DNA of 64,000 nucleotides, taken from Petrimonas mucosa (GTDB lineage: Bacteria; Bacteroidota; Bacteroidia; Bacteroidales; Dysgonomonadaceae). The stretch covers positions 3,403,001 through 3,467,000 of the forward strand of contig NZ_LT608328.1 in the NCBI RefSeq assembly GCF_900095795.1, written 5' to 3'. Numbering within the stretch: the first letter of the stretch is position 1; each line of letters opens with the position of its first letter. The position numbers and the translations under genes are program-made. The notes beneath the pieces are model-generated. The model had not been told where the DNA came from. It worked only from the letters and a program-made list of their open reading frames with translations, and did no database searches. Of this stretch, positions 43,867 through 52,918 are shown piece by piece.

Positions 43867-45192
43867 GTGATTTGTGTAAGCATTTGCGAACTTATTTATA
43901 ACTATTTTTCCGCTAAATTCTTTAGGAATAACTGCGGATATACATTTAAGATTTTATCACTTAAACTGGAGAGTAGTGGCGCTGTCCTTATTGAAGGTCC
44001 AAAATGGTGTGGTAAAACGACTACTGCCGAGCAACATGCCAGGAGTACCTTGTATATGGACGACTCTGAGATCATGGAGCAAAATATGCGATTGGCCGGT
44101 ATCAGCCCCAAGCGTCTTTTAACGGGTAATACCCCCCGGTTGATTGATGAATGGCAAATTGCGCCGCAATTGTGGGATACGATACGTTTCACCGTTGATC
44201 ATAAAGATGGTTTCGGTCAATTCATTCTCACCGGCTCTGCCATTCCTGCTGATCGTTCAAAAATACACCATAGCGGGACAGGGCGCTTCTCGTGGCTCAG
44301 AATGCGACCTATGTCGCTCTTTGAGTCCGGTGAATCGACAGGAGAGGTTAGTTTGGAAAATCTATTCGCCTCTCCTGACCAGATTGAGGGAGAGAACCAT
44401 CTTAACATCGATGATATTGCATTCTTGATTTGTCGGGGAGGTTGGCCTCAAGCGGTGAAGATGCGAAAAGAGATTGCGGTTTCAGTTGCGGGTAACTATT
44501 ATGATGCTGTCGTAAACAATGATATTTCAAGAGTTGACGGTGTAAGCCGAAGTCCCGAGCGCGCCAAAAGAGTAATGCACTCCTATGCACGCGCACAGGG
44601 TTCACAAACATCTTTGAACGCAATACGCAGGGATATACTGGCAAATGATGTGGATACCTTCGATGCCGACACATTGTATGCATATATCGATGCCCTGAAA
44701 AAAATCTTCGTCATTGAAGATTCTCCTGCCTGGAATCCCAATCTTCGTTCGAAGTCTGCCATCAGGACGTCGGACACCCGTTATTTCGTGGATCCGTCAA
44801 TAGCTACAGCCGCTTTGGGAGCAGGTCCGAATGATTTAATCAACGACCTGGCAACCATGGGACTCCTGTTTGAAACTTTATGCATGCGAGATCTCAGGGT
44901 CTATGCGGAAGCGCTCGGCGGTGAGGTTTACCATTACCGGGACAGTAGTGGATTGGAATGCGATGCTGTGATCCATTTCCGCAATGGTTCGTACGGATTG
45001 ATTGAAATAAAGCTGGGAGGAGACAAGTTGATAGGAGAGGGAGTTGACTCGCTTCAAAAGATGGCCAAGGTCATCGATACTACGAAAATGAAAAGCCCTT
45101 CAATCAAAATGGTGCTTACCGGAACCGGGAAATATGCATATAAGAGGGAGGATGGAATTTACATTGTTCCCATAGGTTGTTTGAAGAATTAA
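43867..45192 (+). CDS. ATPase of the AAA/DUF4143 family, N-terminus probably altered
   Basis: The 441-aa frame has a P-loop GPKWCGKTTTAEQHARST near residue 44, a Walker-B-like TPRLIDEWQIAPQLWD near 108, the AAA_14 segment GQFILTGSAIPADRS, and a C-terminal DUF4143 domain (FVDPSIATAALGAG, FETLCMRDLRVYAEALGG) ending in a nuclease-like EIKLGGDKLIGEGVD. Such proteins are widespread in Bacteroidota and of unknown role. Family members usually have a Met shortly before the P-loop; here the only ATG (43867) lies at the edge of the IS1595 and the first 25 residues look foreign. The gene probably lost its own start when that element arrived. Confidence 0.75.
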   Translation: MICVSICELIYNYFSAKFFRNNCGYTFKILSLKLESSGAVLIEGPKWCGKTTTAEQHARSTLYMDDSEIMEQNMRLAGISPKRLLTGNTPRLIDEWQIAPQLWDTIRFTVDHKDGFGQFILTGSAIPADRSKIHHSGTGRFSWLRMRPMSLFESGESTGEVSLENLFASPDQIEGENHLNIDDIAFLICRGGWPQAVKMRKEIAVSVAGNYYDAVVNNDISRVDGVSRSPERAKRVMHSYARAQGSQTSLNAIRRDILANDVDTFDADTLYAYIDALKKIFVIEDSPAWNPNLRSKSAIRTSDTRYFVDPSIATAALGAGPNDLINDLATMGLLFETLCMRDLRVYAEALGGEVYHYRDSSGLECDAVIHFRNGSYGLIEIKLGGDKLIGEGVDSLQKMAKVIDTTKMKSPSIKMVLTGTGKYAYKREDGIYIVPIGCLKN

Positions 45193-45219
45193 AGACGGAA
45201 CATCGACATCGAGCAATGA

Positions 45220-45385
45220 CCGAATCAACTGGAAACGCTGCTGTTTCAGGCTACGATGCCCGGTCTGGATGAGGAGATCGCCTTCAGGGGGATCATGCTG
45301 GGCATGGATGACGCTTAAAAGCGGTAGTATCTTGATGGCACTCGTTTCTCACAACCTGGGGAATGTTAGTAGTCAGGTGATCAGC
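45220..45385 (+). pseudogene. Relic of a CPBP (type II CAAX) membrane protease
   Basis: Just after the ATPase gene the sequence encodes LETLLFQATMPGLDEEIAFR and GIMLGM and then stops. A second frame gives SGSILMALVSHNLGNVSSQV. EEIAFRG and HNLGN are the two catalytic motifs of CPBP-type intramembrane proteases, here only about 20 codons apart with the intervening helices missing. It is a badly deleted relic. The rest of 45193-45540 holds a terminator and a promoter only. Confidence 0.7.
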
Positions 45386-45391
45386 AAACGT

Positions 45392-45428
45392 AACGACGTC
45401 CCGATCTCTCCGGGCGTTCGTCGTTTTT
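45392..45428 (+). terminator. Intrinsic terminator
   Basis: AACGACG (45392-45398) pairs with CGTCGTT (45419-45425), with an inner CCCG/CGGG pairing, and is followed by a T-run (45424-45428). It closes the ATPase/CPBP-relic transcript and lies 47 bases before the next promoter. Confidence 0.7.
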
Positions 45429-45474
45429 AGGGGTATAGAAAATGATCGGGGGGCGGAGCAATGGGTGCTGCGAT

Positions 45475-45505
45475 TTTGGAATCTGAATCGAATTCTGTAA
45501 TTTTA
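45475..45505 (+). promoter_or_regulatory. Promoter of the BRO-Fic fragment
   Basis: TTTG (45475-45478), 19 bases, TAATTTTA (45498-45505). This matches the Bacteroidota promoter except for the last base of the -7 box, and lies about 35 bases before the ATG at 45541. Confidence 0.6.
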
Positions 45506-45540
45506 TGCGGGGATAGAAACAGATATCTGTGAGGGGTAGT

Positions 45541-46113
45541 ATGAGCAATATAAAGATTTCAATACGTTTTTTTGATGACCGGGAGGTGCGTGCCATCTGG
45601 GACGAGGATCATGCCAAGTGGTGGTTTAGTGTGTTGGATGTTGTTGCCCTGCTTACCGACCAGGATGACTACACCAAAACGCGTAATTACTGGAAGTATC
45701 TCAAAGACAGGTTAAGGAAGGAGAAAAGTGAAGTGGTTAGTCTCACTACCCAGTTGAAGATCTTTGCCCCGGACGGCAAGAGGCGTTTCACCGACATGCT
45801 CGATCAGAACGGGATTATCTTACTGGGCAAGGAGTTCCCCTCAAAAAAGGCTAACAGGTTTATGGAGTGGTTCACATTCAGCGATGAATCGATTGACGGG
45901 AAAAGTAAAGCAAAAGCGTATGCATTGTTCGAGAGTTCTTTCATAGACAGCATTGAAGTGGGGACTACCAAGGGATTGCAACAGATTCACGCCTACCTGT
46001 TTGGCGGGTTGTATGATTTCGCGGGACAAATCAGCAAATCAAATGGATACAGATTATTTATCAAGAGAATGTTACAAGGCGATCATCATCGAGGCGGAGA
46101 AGCTGAGTCATGA
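45541..46113 (+). pseudogene. BRO-N domain/Fic protein, truncated before the Fic active site
   Basis: The frame starts best at ATG 45541. Residues 1-110 form a BRO-N/antirepressor-like domain ([60 protein letters not shown]). The frame then enters a Fic domain ([20 protein letters not shown] then AGQI) but leaves it after that motif. The Fic catalytic HPF-x-x-GNGR motif is absent, and the last 25 residues come from the start of the next gene read in another frame. A deletion seems to have fused the two. Full BRO-Fic proteins are linked to phage- or toxin-type functions; this one should lack AMPylation activity. Confidence 0.75.
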
Positions 46114-46348
46114 TCTGACGCTGCATTATGGGTTGTTATCCATCGACTGCAAGAACGAGGATGAATACATCGATAAAGCTGAACAAATGACCCGGGAGAT
46201 CATGCAAGCTGACGATGCGGAACTGGAAGATCTGTTTTGGGGAAATCTGCCCGATAAAAAGAAATTTCAACGTACTTGCACAGATATACTTGAGAATATC
46301 GGGAAGGTAAGATCGATTCCTTTTTATAAGCGAAAATTTGATTTCTAA
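46043..46348 (+). CDS. Small protein of unknown function after the BRO-Fic fragment
   Basis: ATG 46043 starts a 101-aa frame, [20 protein letters not shown], continuing [20 protein letters not shown] and ending [13 protein letters not shown]. It is acidic, mostly helical, with no recognised domain or signal peptide. It overlaps the tail of the BRO-Fic frame by 71 bases in another frame, which probably results from the deletion there. I recall similar small proteins in Bacteroidota next to mobile-element genes but cannot assign a function. The 138 bases to the helicase gene hold only AT-rich sequence. Confidence 0.6.
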   Translation: MDTDYLSRECYKAIIIEAEKLSHDLTLHYGLLSIDCKNEDEYIDKAEQMTREIMQADDAELEDLFWGNLPDKKKFQRTCTDILENIGKVRSIPFYKRKFDF

Positions 46349-46486
46349 CGTGATATTGTTGTGCCCTTTCCACAAATTGCGTAATTTTACCAGTCAAAAA
46401 AAGAATGTGGTTATTTCAAGATGTTGACTTGCCAATCAATTGAGAGATAACGCTTCTTTTTTTGTTATGACAAAATCTGCCTGAGC

Positions 46487-49315
46487 ATGTTTGATCTATT
46501 CATATACAATGACATTAAGCCGGGTAAACTGCGGAAGCAGTTTGATAAAACGGTAGAACAACTTTCCCGGGGTGATTTTGTGTCGGCCGAGGTGAAAAAA
46601 ATGAGAGACACGGGCTTATACCGTGCACGGCTGGATTATGAAAACCGCTTGTTGTTTCGTTTTGGCCGATACAATGATCGGACCTGTCTGCTGATCCTGG
46701 AGATCATCATGAATCACGCTTACGATAAATCGCGTTTCTTGCGTGGGAGCGGGGTGGATGAATCGAAGCTGCTCCCGGTAAGGAGTCAACAGGAGGTACC
46801 TGAGGGTGACCTGGTGCCGCTGACATTCCTGAACCCCCGGAACAGTCGTTTTCACTTGCTCGATAAGGTGTTGTCGTTCGACGACAGACAGGAGGAGGTA
46901 CTATCCCTGCCCCTGCCACACATTGTGATTGGTTCTGCCGGGAGTGGTAAAACGGCTCTCACGCTTGAAAAGATGAAGTCGCTGACGGGAAGGGTACTCT
47001 ACATCACCCTTTCACCCTTTCTCGCGGAAAACTCGGCTCGCCTGTTTTATTCGTTCAACTACGAGAACGACAAGCTGGAAATCGATTTCCTTTCATACCG
47101 TGAGTTCCTGGAGACACTGAAGATTCCCGATGGGAAAGAGGTCGATTTCAGGACTTTCGAGTCATGGTTTGCCCGACATCGGCAGGCTACACGGTTGCGT
47201 GACGCTCACAAGACCTTCGAGGAGTATCGTGGGGTGATCACCGGTCAGGATATCACCAAAGAATACCTTTCGTTCGATGAATACCTCGCGCTCGGCGTGA
47301 AACAGTCGATTTTTCCTGTCCGGGAACGTGAAACAGTGTACCGGCTCTTTGAAAAATACCTGCTTTTCCTGAAAGAGAACGACTTCTATGACGTCAACAT
47401 CCTCACACACCAGTGGTTGTCTTACTGTAAGCCGGTATATGATTACATCGTGGTGGATGAAGTGCAGGACTTCACCAACATCCAGCTGCACATCATCCTG
47501 AAATCACTGAATAATCCTACCAACTTCATCCTCTGTGGTGATTCGAACCAGGTGGTGTACCCCAATTTCTTTTCTTGGTCGCACCTGAAGAGCATGTTTT
47601 ACCGGAGCGGACTGATAGAGAACGAAGTGAAGATACTACGTGCCAATTACCGCAACAGTCAAACCATCACCACCCTGGCCAACAGGTTGCTCAAAATCAA
47701 GAACGCCCGATTCGGCTCCATCGATAAGGAGAGCAATTACCTGCTCACTACCGATACGGCGGTGAAAGGGGATGCCGTTTTCATTGAACAGGTGGGGAAT
47801 GCGGTGGCCGACCTTGGACAAAAGACCCGCCAGTCGGTCAAGTATGCCGTGCTGGTGCTGCGAAACGAAGATAAGGCAAAGGCACGGGAGTTTTTTAAGA
47901 CACCGCTGCTCTTCTCCGTGCAGGAGCTGAAGGGACTTGAGTATGAGAATGTGATCCTCTACAACTTTATCTCCGAAAACGCTGCCGAATATAACGCGGT
48001 GTGTGAGGGGGTGACCCGCGACAACCTGCTGGTTGACGAGCTGACCTACGCGCGCGGAAAGGACAAAACCGACAAATCGCATGAGATCTACAAGTTTTAC
48101 ATTAACGCGTTGTACGTGGCATTGACGCGTGCCGTGAAAAATGTATTCATCGTTGAGAAGTCCGGGGGACACAAGCTCCTCCGTCTGCTGGAGATAGCAG
48201 AAGATGCACCGAAACGTATCATGAAGGAGGAGATCTCATCGGCCGACGACTGGAAGATGGAAGCACGCCGCCTGGAGATGCAGGGGAAAACAGAACAGGT
48301 GGATGCCATCAGGAAAGGAATGCTGGCTACTGTGAAGCCTGACTGGGAGCCGATGACAATAGAACAGTACCGGATCACCAAAGAGGAAGCGCTGAACCCG
48401 GAAAACTTCAATAAAAAAGCGAAGGACAGGCTTTTCGATTTTGCCTTGCTCCACAACCAGGAGGTGGTGATACGGCAGCTGGCCGAGCTGAAATACAAAC
48501 GTGCCGAACGTTTCGAAACGGAGCGTTCATCGCTCTATAGAAAATATTACCATCATTACAAGAAGGATAACCTGCAGATGATTCTCCCGCTACTCAACAG
48601 GTACGGGGTCGATTACCGGGATCAGCATAACTTCACCCCATTGCACGCGGCGGCTTTTGCCGGGGCGGTGAAGATTGCCAAAACACTGCTCAGCCACGGT
48701 GCCAGTCCCTCCTCCCTGGATACTTTCAGGAAGACACCCCTTCAGATTACACTGGAACAGGCTTTCCTGTCGTCCGATTATGCCAGGAACAGACTGGGTG
48801 AGATCTATCCCCTGCTGCTTACCGATGCCTTGAAGATCCAGACGGATGGGTTCCTCATCAAAATTGACCCTCACAAGGTGGAATACCTGCTGATTAACCT
48901 CTTCCTGGTTGTGCAACCGATGATACTGCAGAAGAAATCGTTTTATGAGGAGATGGCGGTGAAGATCGATGACCTGATTGAGAACTTGCAACATTTCTCC
49001 GACGCAGTGCTGCCTCCTCATCGCAAGAAACGCACCTACATGCTTGCATTGCTTGCCAAACATGAGATTGAGAGCAACAACCCTTACAACAAGAAGATCT
49101 TCAAACGGATCAGCAGGGGGAATTATCAGTTGAATCCTGATCTCGCGATCCTGATCGACGGGAATTGGGTCTCCGTAGTCGATATCTTCAACTATCGCGA
49201 CCTTTCAGTGGTTGAGCTCAGGGAGCATGCCTTGCAGCGAGAGGTAAAAGAGATGGAAGCATTTCGCAAAAAGATGGAGAAGGAGAGGAAGAACAGGGAA
49301 AAATGGGGGTGGTGA
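46487..49315 (+). CDS. ParE/RelE-fold N-terminus fused to an SF1 (UvrD-like) helicase and ankyrin repeats
   Basis: The 942-aa protein has three parts. Residues 1-85 resemble a RelE/ParE-type fold (KLRKQFDKTVEQLSRGDF, TGLYRARLDYENRLLFRFGR, LEIIMNHAYDKSRFL). Residues about 125-575 are a complete SF1A helicase: Walker A GSAGSGKTAL (149-158), motif II VVDEVQD (about 322), motif III LCGDSNQVVYP, motif IV LRANYRNSQTI, motif V ELKGLEYENVILY and motif VI YVALTRAVKNVFI (about 542). After a helical linker, about residues 710-765 form ankyrin repeats (NFTPLHAAAFAGAVKIAKTL). The C-terminus is highly charged and ends KERKNREKWGW. DNA/RNA unwinding or ATP-driven signalling is likely; the biological role is unknown. 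It is 79 bases upstream of a repeat-protein gene and lies among defence-type genes. Confidence 0.85.
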   Translation: MFDLFIYNDIKPGKLRKQFDKTVEQLSRGDFVSAEVKKMRDTGLYRARLDYENRLLFRFGRYNDRTCLLILEIIMNHAYDKSRFLRGSGVDESKLLPVRSQQEVPEGDLVPLTFLNPRNSRFHLLDKVLSFDDRQEEVLSLPLPHIVIGSAGSGKTALTLEKMKSLTGRVLYITLSPFLAENSARLFYSFNYENDKLEIDFLSYREFLETLKIPDGKEVDFRTFESWFARHRQATRLRDAHKTFEEYRGVITGQDITKEYLSFDEYLALGVKQSIFPVRERETVYRLFEKYLLFLKENDFYDVNILTHQWLSYCKPVYDYIVVDEVQDFTNIQLHIILKSLNNPTNFILCGDSNQVVYPNFFSWSHLKSMFYRSGLIENEVKILRANYRNSQTITTLANRLLKIKNARFGSIDKESNYLLTTDTAVKGDAVFIEQVGNAVADLGQKTRQSVKYAVLVLRNEDKAKAREFFKTPLLFSVQELKGLEYENVILYNFISENAAEYNAVCEGVTRDNLLVDELTYARGKDKTDKSHEIYKFYINALYVALTRAVKNVFIVEKSGGHKLLRLLEIAEDAPKRIMKEEISSADDWKMEARRLEMQGKTEQVDAIRKGMLATVKPDWEPMTIEQYRITKEEALNPENFNKKAKDRLFDFALLHNQEVVIRQLAELKYKRAERFETERSSLYRKYYHHYKKDNLQMILPLLNRYGVDYRDQHNFTPLHAAAFAGAVKIAKTLLSHGASPSSLDTFRKTPLQITLEQAFLSSDYARNRLGEIYPLLLTDALKIQTDGFLIKIDPHKVEYLLINLFLVVQPMILQKKSFYEEMAVKIDDLIENLQHFSDAVLPPHRKKRTYMLALLAKHEIESNNPYNKKIFKRISRGNYQLNPDLAILIDGNWVSVVDIFNYRDLSVVELREHALQREVKEMEAFRKKMEKERKNREKWGW

Positions 49316-49323
49316 TCAGATAA

Positions 49324-49352
49324 TCAGCTTTTTGCGATCAGCTAATAAGGAA
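49324..49352. repeat. Copy 2 of the small dispersed repeat
   Basis: It shares 23 of 29 positions with 30978-31006. It is located in the 79-base spacer between the helicase-fusion gene and the repeat-protein gene. Confidence 0.5.
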
Positions 49353-49394
49353 TCATCCTTGAATTGAATCATTCACTATATCGAAGACCAGCAT

Positions 49395-50819
49395 ATGACA
49401 ATGGAGAGTAACGACTTACTGAAGGATATATTGGCACATACTGCCACAAGCAAGCTGAAACAGTTTATCAGCGAGTACGCAAACGATCATGCGGATTTTC
49501 GGAACGTTTTCCTGGAGAAATTCTCTCCGAAACCAAAGCCGAAGCCGGATTCCAAACATAAACAGCCTGAGGAGGATTACCCGAGAATAATCAAAAAAGC
49601 ATTTGATGAAGGAGAAAGCAGGTCACATGGTAAATACCGGAATGATTATTATGATATAGGGTTCGATGCCGAAGCGGTGAGCAATAAGCTGGAACCGTTG
49701 CTCGACAAAGCGCGCTATTATCTGCGTCACGACAACAGGGAGGAGGCCATATGCATTGCGCAGAACCTGATCGATACCATTCCCGACTACTGGGATGAGA
49801 ATTTCGACTACGAGGGGGATGTACAGGTGATATACGATGAAGCGATCGATCTGCTTGAAGATATCCTGAACGATGAACCCACTACTGAACAGATGGAGCT
49901 GATCTTCAGCTGGTACGAAAGAGTGATCGGTGATGAGAAACACAATTATATGGGATTGAATACCTCATTGGAGGTGCTGGAGAATTATTTTGCCGCAGAT
50001 GCCGCGGGTGGGTTTGAACGTGTGCTCCGCATCGTTGACAAGCGGATCGCAATCTCGGAAGAATATGAGAAGCAGCGCGCTGTAGTGGAAAAGATATACT
50101 TGTTGGAGGAGAATAACCGGGAGGCGGCAGCGGATCAGACAATCGAGCAATATTTATTCTTTCCCGATGTCCGCGCGATCAGATTGAAGCGATTGCTGAC
50201 AGCGGAGCGGTATGATGATGCCATCCGGTTGCTGCAGGAAGGAATACAGATTGCCCGGGAAAAGAAGACGATAGGTACGGTGAATGAGTGGCAAAAGGAG
50301 CTTTTGTCGATCTATACGCGTTTGAACAACCACGCAAAGATCGTGGAGATCACGAAGGAGTTGTTCGTGGAGGGCAAAGAACAACGTGCATGTTACCAGT
50401 CACTCAGGAAACTCACTCCTGAGGATGAGTGGCCTGACATGCTGACCTGGATATTGCAAATTTTATCGGAGAAGAGATATTACGACACGGGTGAGTTGAG
50501 GGCGGATATATACGTGGAACACAAGAGATGGGACGACCTCTTGCAGCTATGCCGGAATAGTGGTGTCGGGATGATCCGCAAGTATGAGAAACATCTCCGT
50601 CCCCGTTACCCGAAGGAGGTTTTTTCCATCTATCTGCAATATGTGCAACAACAGGCTACCATCACCGACAAAGAGGCCTACAAGCGGGTCGGCCAGACAC
50701 TGATTTGGATGAAATCGTTCGAGGGAGGAACAGCAGTGGTTAGAGAACTGATCAACCAGTTCCGGGAGACCTATAAACGACGGCCTTACATGATGAAAGA
50801 GCTGGATCGGGTTTTTTGA
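49395..50819 (+). CDS. All-helical TPR-like repeat protein downstream of the helicase fusion
   Basis: The 474-aa protein has no signal peptide. After a Lys/Pro linker (KPKPKPDSKHKQPEEDYPR, about 49-67) it is built of helical hairpins of TPR or HEAT type, for example LEPLLDKARYYLRHDNREEA, YDDAIRLLQEGIQIAREKK and WDDLLQLCRNSGVGMIRKYE. This resembles the helical C-terminal region that follows SWIM zinc fingers in some bacterial proteins, but no SWIM motif is present. It lies 79 bases after the helicase gene in the same direction and probably shares its transcript, suggesting a partner or adaptor role. Function unknown. Confidence 0.75.
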   Translation: MTMESNDLLKDILAHTATSKLKQFISEYANDHADFRNVFLEKFSPKPKPKPDSKHKQPEEDYPRIIKKAFDEGESRSHGKYRNDYYDIGFDAEAVSNKLEPLLDKARYYLRHDNREEAICIAQNLIDTIPDYWDENFDYEGDVQVIYDEAIDLLEDILNDEPTTEQMELIFSWYERVIGDEKHNYMGLNTSLEVLENYFAADAAGGFERVLRIVDKRIAISEEYEKQRAVVEKIYLLEENNREAAADQTIEQYLFFPDVRAIRLKRLLTAERYDDAIRLLQEGIQIAREKKTIGTVNEWQKELLSIYTRLNNHAKIVEITKELFVEGKEQRACYQSLRKLTPEDEWPDMLTWILQILSEKRYYDTGELRADIYVEHKRWDDLLQLCRNSGVGMIRKYEKHLRPRYPKEVFSIYLQYVQQQATITDKEAYKRVGQTLIWMKSFEGGTAVVRELINQFRETYKRRPYMMKELDRVF

Positions 50820-50951
50820 CCGCACTCCTGGAGAGGGGTACAGTTGCCATAATCTTACACAGTGATTGCCGGGCTCCCGGTTCTAAGAACAATCCTGCAT
50901 CCGTTTTGTTGCGAGAAAATGTCAGGCGGTTGGATTGCCATGGATGAGAAA

Positions 50952-50982
50952 TTTGAAAATCAATATCAAACGAATATATTTG
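50952..50982 (+). promoter_or_regulatory. Well-formed promoter without an evident gene
   Basis: TTTG (50952-50955), 19 bases, TATATTTG (50975-50982) is an exact Bacteroidota promoter. Only a 33-codon frame (50994-51095) follows before the IS4 element at 51178. Confidence 0.6.
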
Positions 50983-50993
50983 CGCCCATAATA

Positions 50994-51095
50994 ATGAAAC
51001 CATACTTCTCATCGGTGCAGCATGCATGTACCGATGTGATCAGTAATATAACTTTTTTGAAAAATGTTCTAACCTCATTTTTGTTGTTTGTGTAG
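50994..51095 (+). CDS. Small ORF (33 aa) behind the orphan promoter
   Basis: ATG 50994 starts MKPYFSSVQHACTDVISNIT and ends in a hydrophobic TSFLLFV. The expected transcription start (about 50989) lies only 5 bases upstream, leaving almost no leader for a ribosome site. It could be a short membrane peptide, a remnant of a gene removed by the nearby insertions, or chance. The remaining 50820-51177 sequence holds nothing else I can identify. Confidence 0.3.
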   Translation: MKPYFSSVQHACTDVISNITFLKNVLTSFLLFV

Positions 51096-51939
51096 TTTTG
51101 AAGTCAAATATTGTAGTGGTTTTACTAACCATATTCTGATGAAACAGGATTATACTCATAATTGAGTTAGTTAATTTATTCAAGTTTCGCAAGTAAAAAT
51201 TCAGTAAAAATAATCGCATAAAAAAACGGCACAGAGGCTTCTGTAATTCACAGATTATTAGTATATTTAAGCGTCAAAACCAAAAATACTAACAGCCCTA
51301 TGCCGATATACAAAAGTAACTCCATTTTATCAGAAATCAGCGTTTTTTTCAAGAAAGATGATTCAAACAGTGCCCTTTTTACCCTGACGGATATGCTAAA
51401 AGGTTTCAACATGTCGGAGAAGGTCCTCTTCGGGAGCAGGAGCAAATGCAACAGCAAGTATTCCCTGCTGCAGGTGCTCGAGTTGCTGATTATGTTCCCC
51501 TGTTTCATGATCAAGAATCCTTACAATTATTGTCGATCATCCCTAAGCGGCTTCTTTGGCTGCGAAAAGGATGTTTTCTACCGTTTCGTAAACAACGAAA
51601 TTTATGATTGGCGCAAGATACTCTACCACTTCACCATTCAAATATGGAACAAGGTTCGCGTGAGAAGTGACCACAAGCATCAAACTGTTTGCCTGATGGT
51701 GGACGATACCGACTTTCCCAAAACGGGAAGGCGTATTGAAAACATCGGTAGGGTCTATTCCCACCTGGGACACAAGACGATCCTTGGTTTCAAATCTCTC
51801 TTTCTGGGCATCACGGATGGCAAGAGCCAGTTCATCCTCGACTTCGCCATCCTCGGGGAGAAGGGCAGGAAGAATATAATACTCCCAATAATTCAGACCA
51901 CAGGGTAAGTTTAATAAAAAACGATTAAATTTGCTCATT

Positions 51940-52245
51940 ATGTCAACAAGAAGAAAGAAACACAGTGCAGCTTTCAAGGCCCAGGTTGCGATAGAGGCAA
52001 TCAAGGAAGCTGAAACACTTAGCGAGCTGGCCAAGCGGTTCGATGTGCATCCACAAATGATCTCCAACTGGAAACGGGAGTTCCTGGTCCGAGGAGCAGA
52101 GATATTCTCAACCAAGGCCCCAGACGAGGAGGTTGCCAAACGGGAGAAGGAATTGTATGAGAAAATAGGCCGTTTGGAGGTAGAAGTGGATTTTTGCAGG
52201 AGGGCCTCAGAGCAATTGGGGATACTGAAGTCCTCAAAAAAATAG
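51940..52245 (+). CDS. IS3 family orfA
   Basis: The protein of about 101 aa, STRRKKHSAAFKAQVAIEAI, then SELAKRFDVHPQMISNWKRE, is the HTH part of an IS3 transposase, with a zipper-like ELYEKIGRLEVEVDFCRRAS. ATG 51940 is preferred to a TTG at 51931. A TAAATTTG a few bases upstream may be the -7 box. orfB begins in the -1 frame within its last 50 bases, around a GATTTTTGC run where IS3 elements typically frameshift. Confidence 0.93.
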   Translation: MSTRRKKHSAAFKAQVAIEAIKEAETLSELAKRFDVHPQMISNWKREFLVRGAEIFSTKAPDEEVAKREKELYEKIGRLEVEVDFCRRASEQLGILKSSKK

Positions 52246-52918
52246 TATCCCCGAGAGATGATTTGAGCCAACGACGCCAGTGTGAGCTTCTCGGATTGAA
52301 TCGCAGCATGCAGTATTACAAGCCTGCCGTAGAGGATCCTGCAAACCTCGAACTGATGCGTCTGATGGACGAAGAATACATGGAACATCCAACAAAAGGT
52401 GTTTTGGGGATGGTTGATTTCCTGCGTGCAATGAGTATCCTGACAGGTCCGAAGCGTGTCCGTCGATTGCTTCGTAAAATGGGCATCATGGCCATTTATC
52501 CGAAACGAAACCTCAGTAAGCTTGGATTGAGCAAATACATTCATCCCTACAGGCTTAGAGGTCTTGAGGTCACGCACTCGAATCATGTATGGTGCATCGA
52601 TATCACGTACATACCCATGGCAAAAGGATTCCTTTACTTGACGGCTATCATTGATGTATATAGCCGGTATATTGTTGGCTGGGACATTCACAATACGCTG
52701 GATGCTGAAAACAGCCTGAATGTGCTTCGTAAGGCAATCCTCGTGCATGGCAAGCCGGAGATTGTAAACTCTGACCAAGGCTCTCAATTTACGTGTCCAG
52801 GTTGGATAGCGTATCTTGAAAGCCAGGAGATCACTATCAGCATGGACGGGAAAGGCAGGGCGCTTGACAACGTCTGGATAGAACGCTTCTGGCGCACACT
52901 CAAACAAGAATATGTCTA

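Noticed and set aside
45220-45385. Functional CAAX protease
   Set aside because: The two catalytic motifs are separated by a stop and lack the membrane helices between them.
49395-50819. SWIM zinc-finger protein
   Set aside because: The helical part resembles the region after SWIM domains, but no Cys-x-Cys...Cys-x-His motif is present.
51543-52907. 454-codon minus-strand frame
   Set aside because: It is antisense to IS4 and IS3 transposase genes and crosses the IS3/IS4 junction, so it cannot be an ancestral gene.
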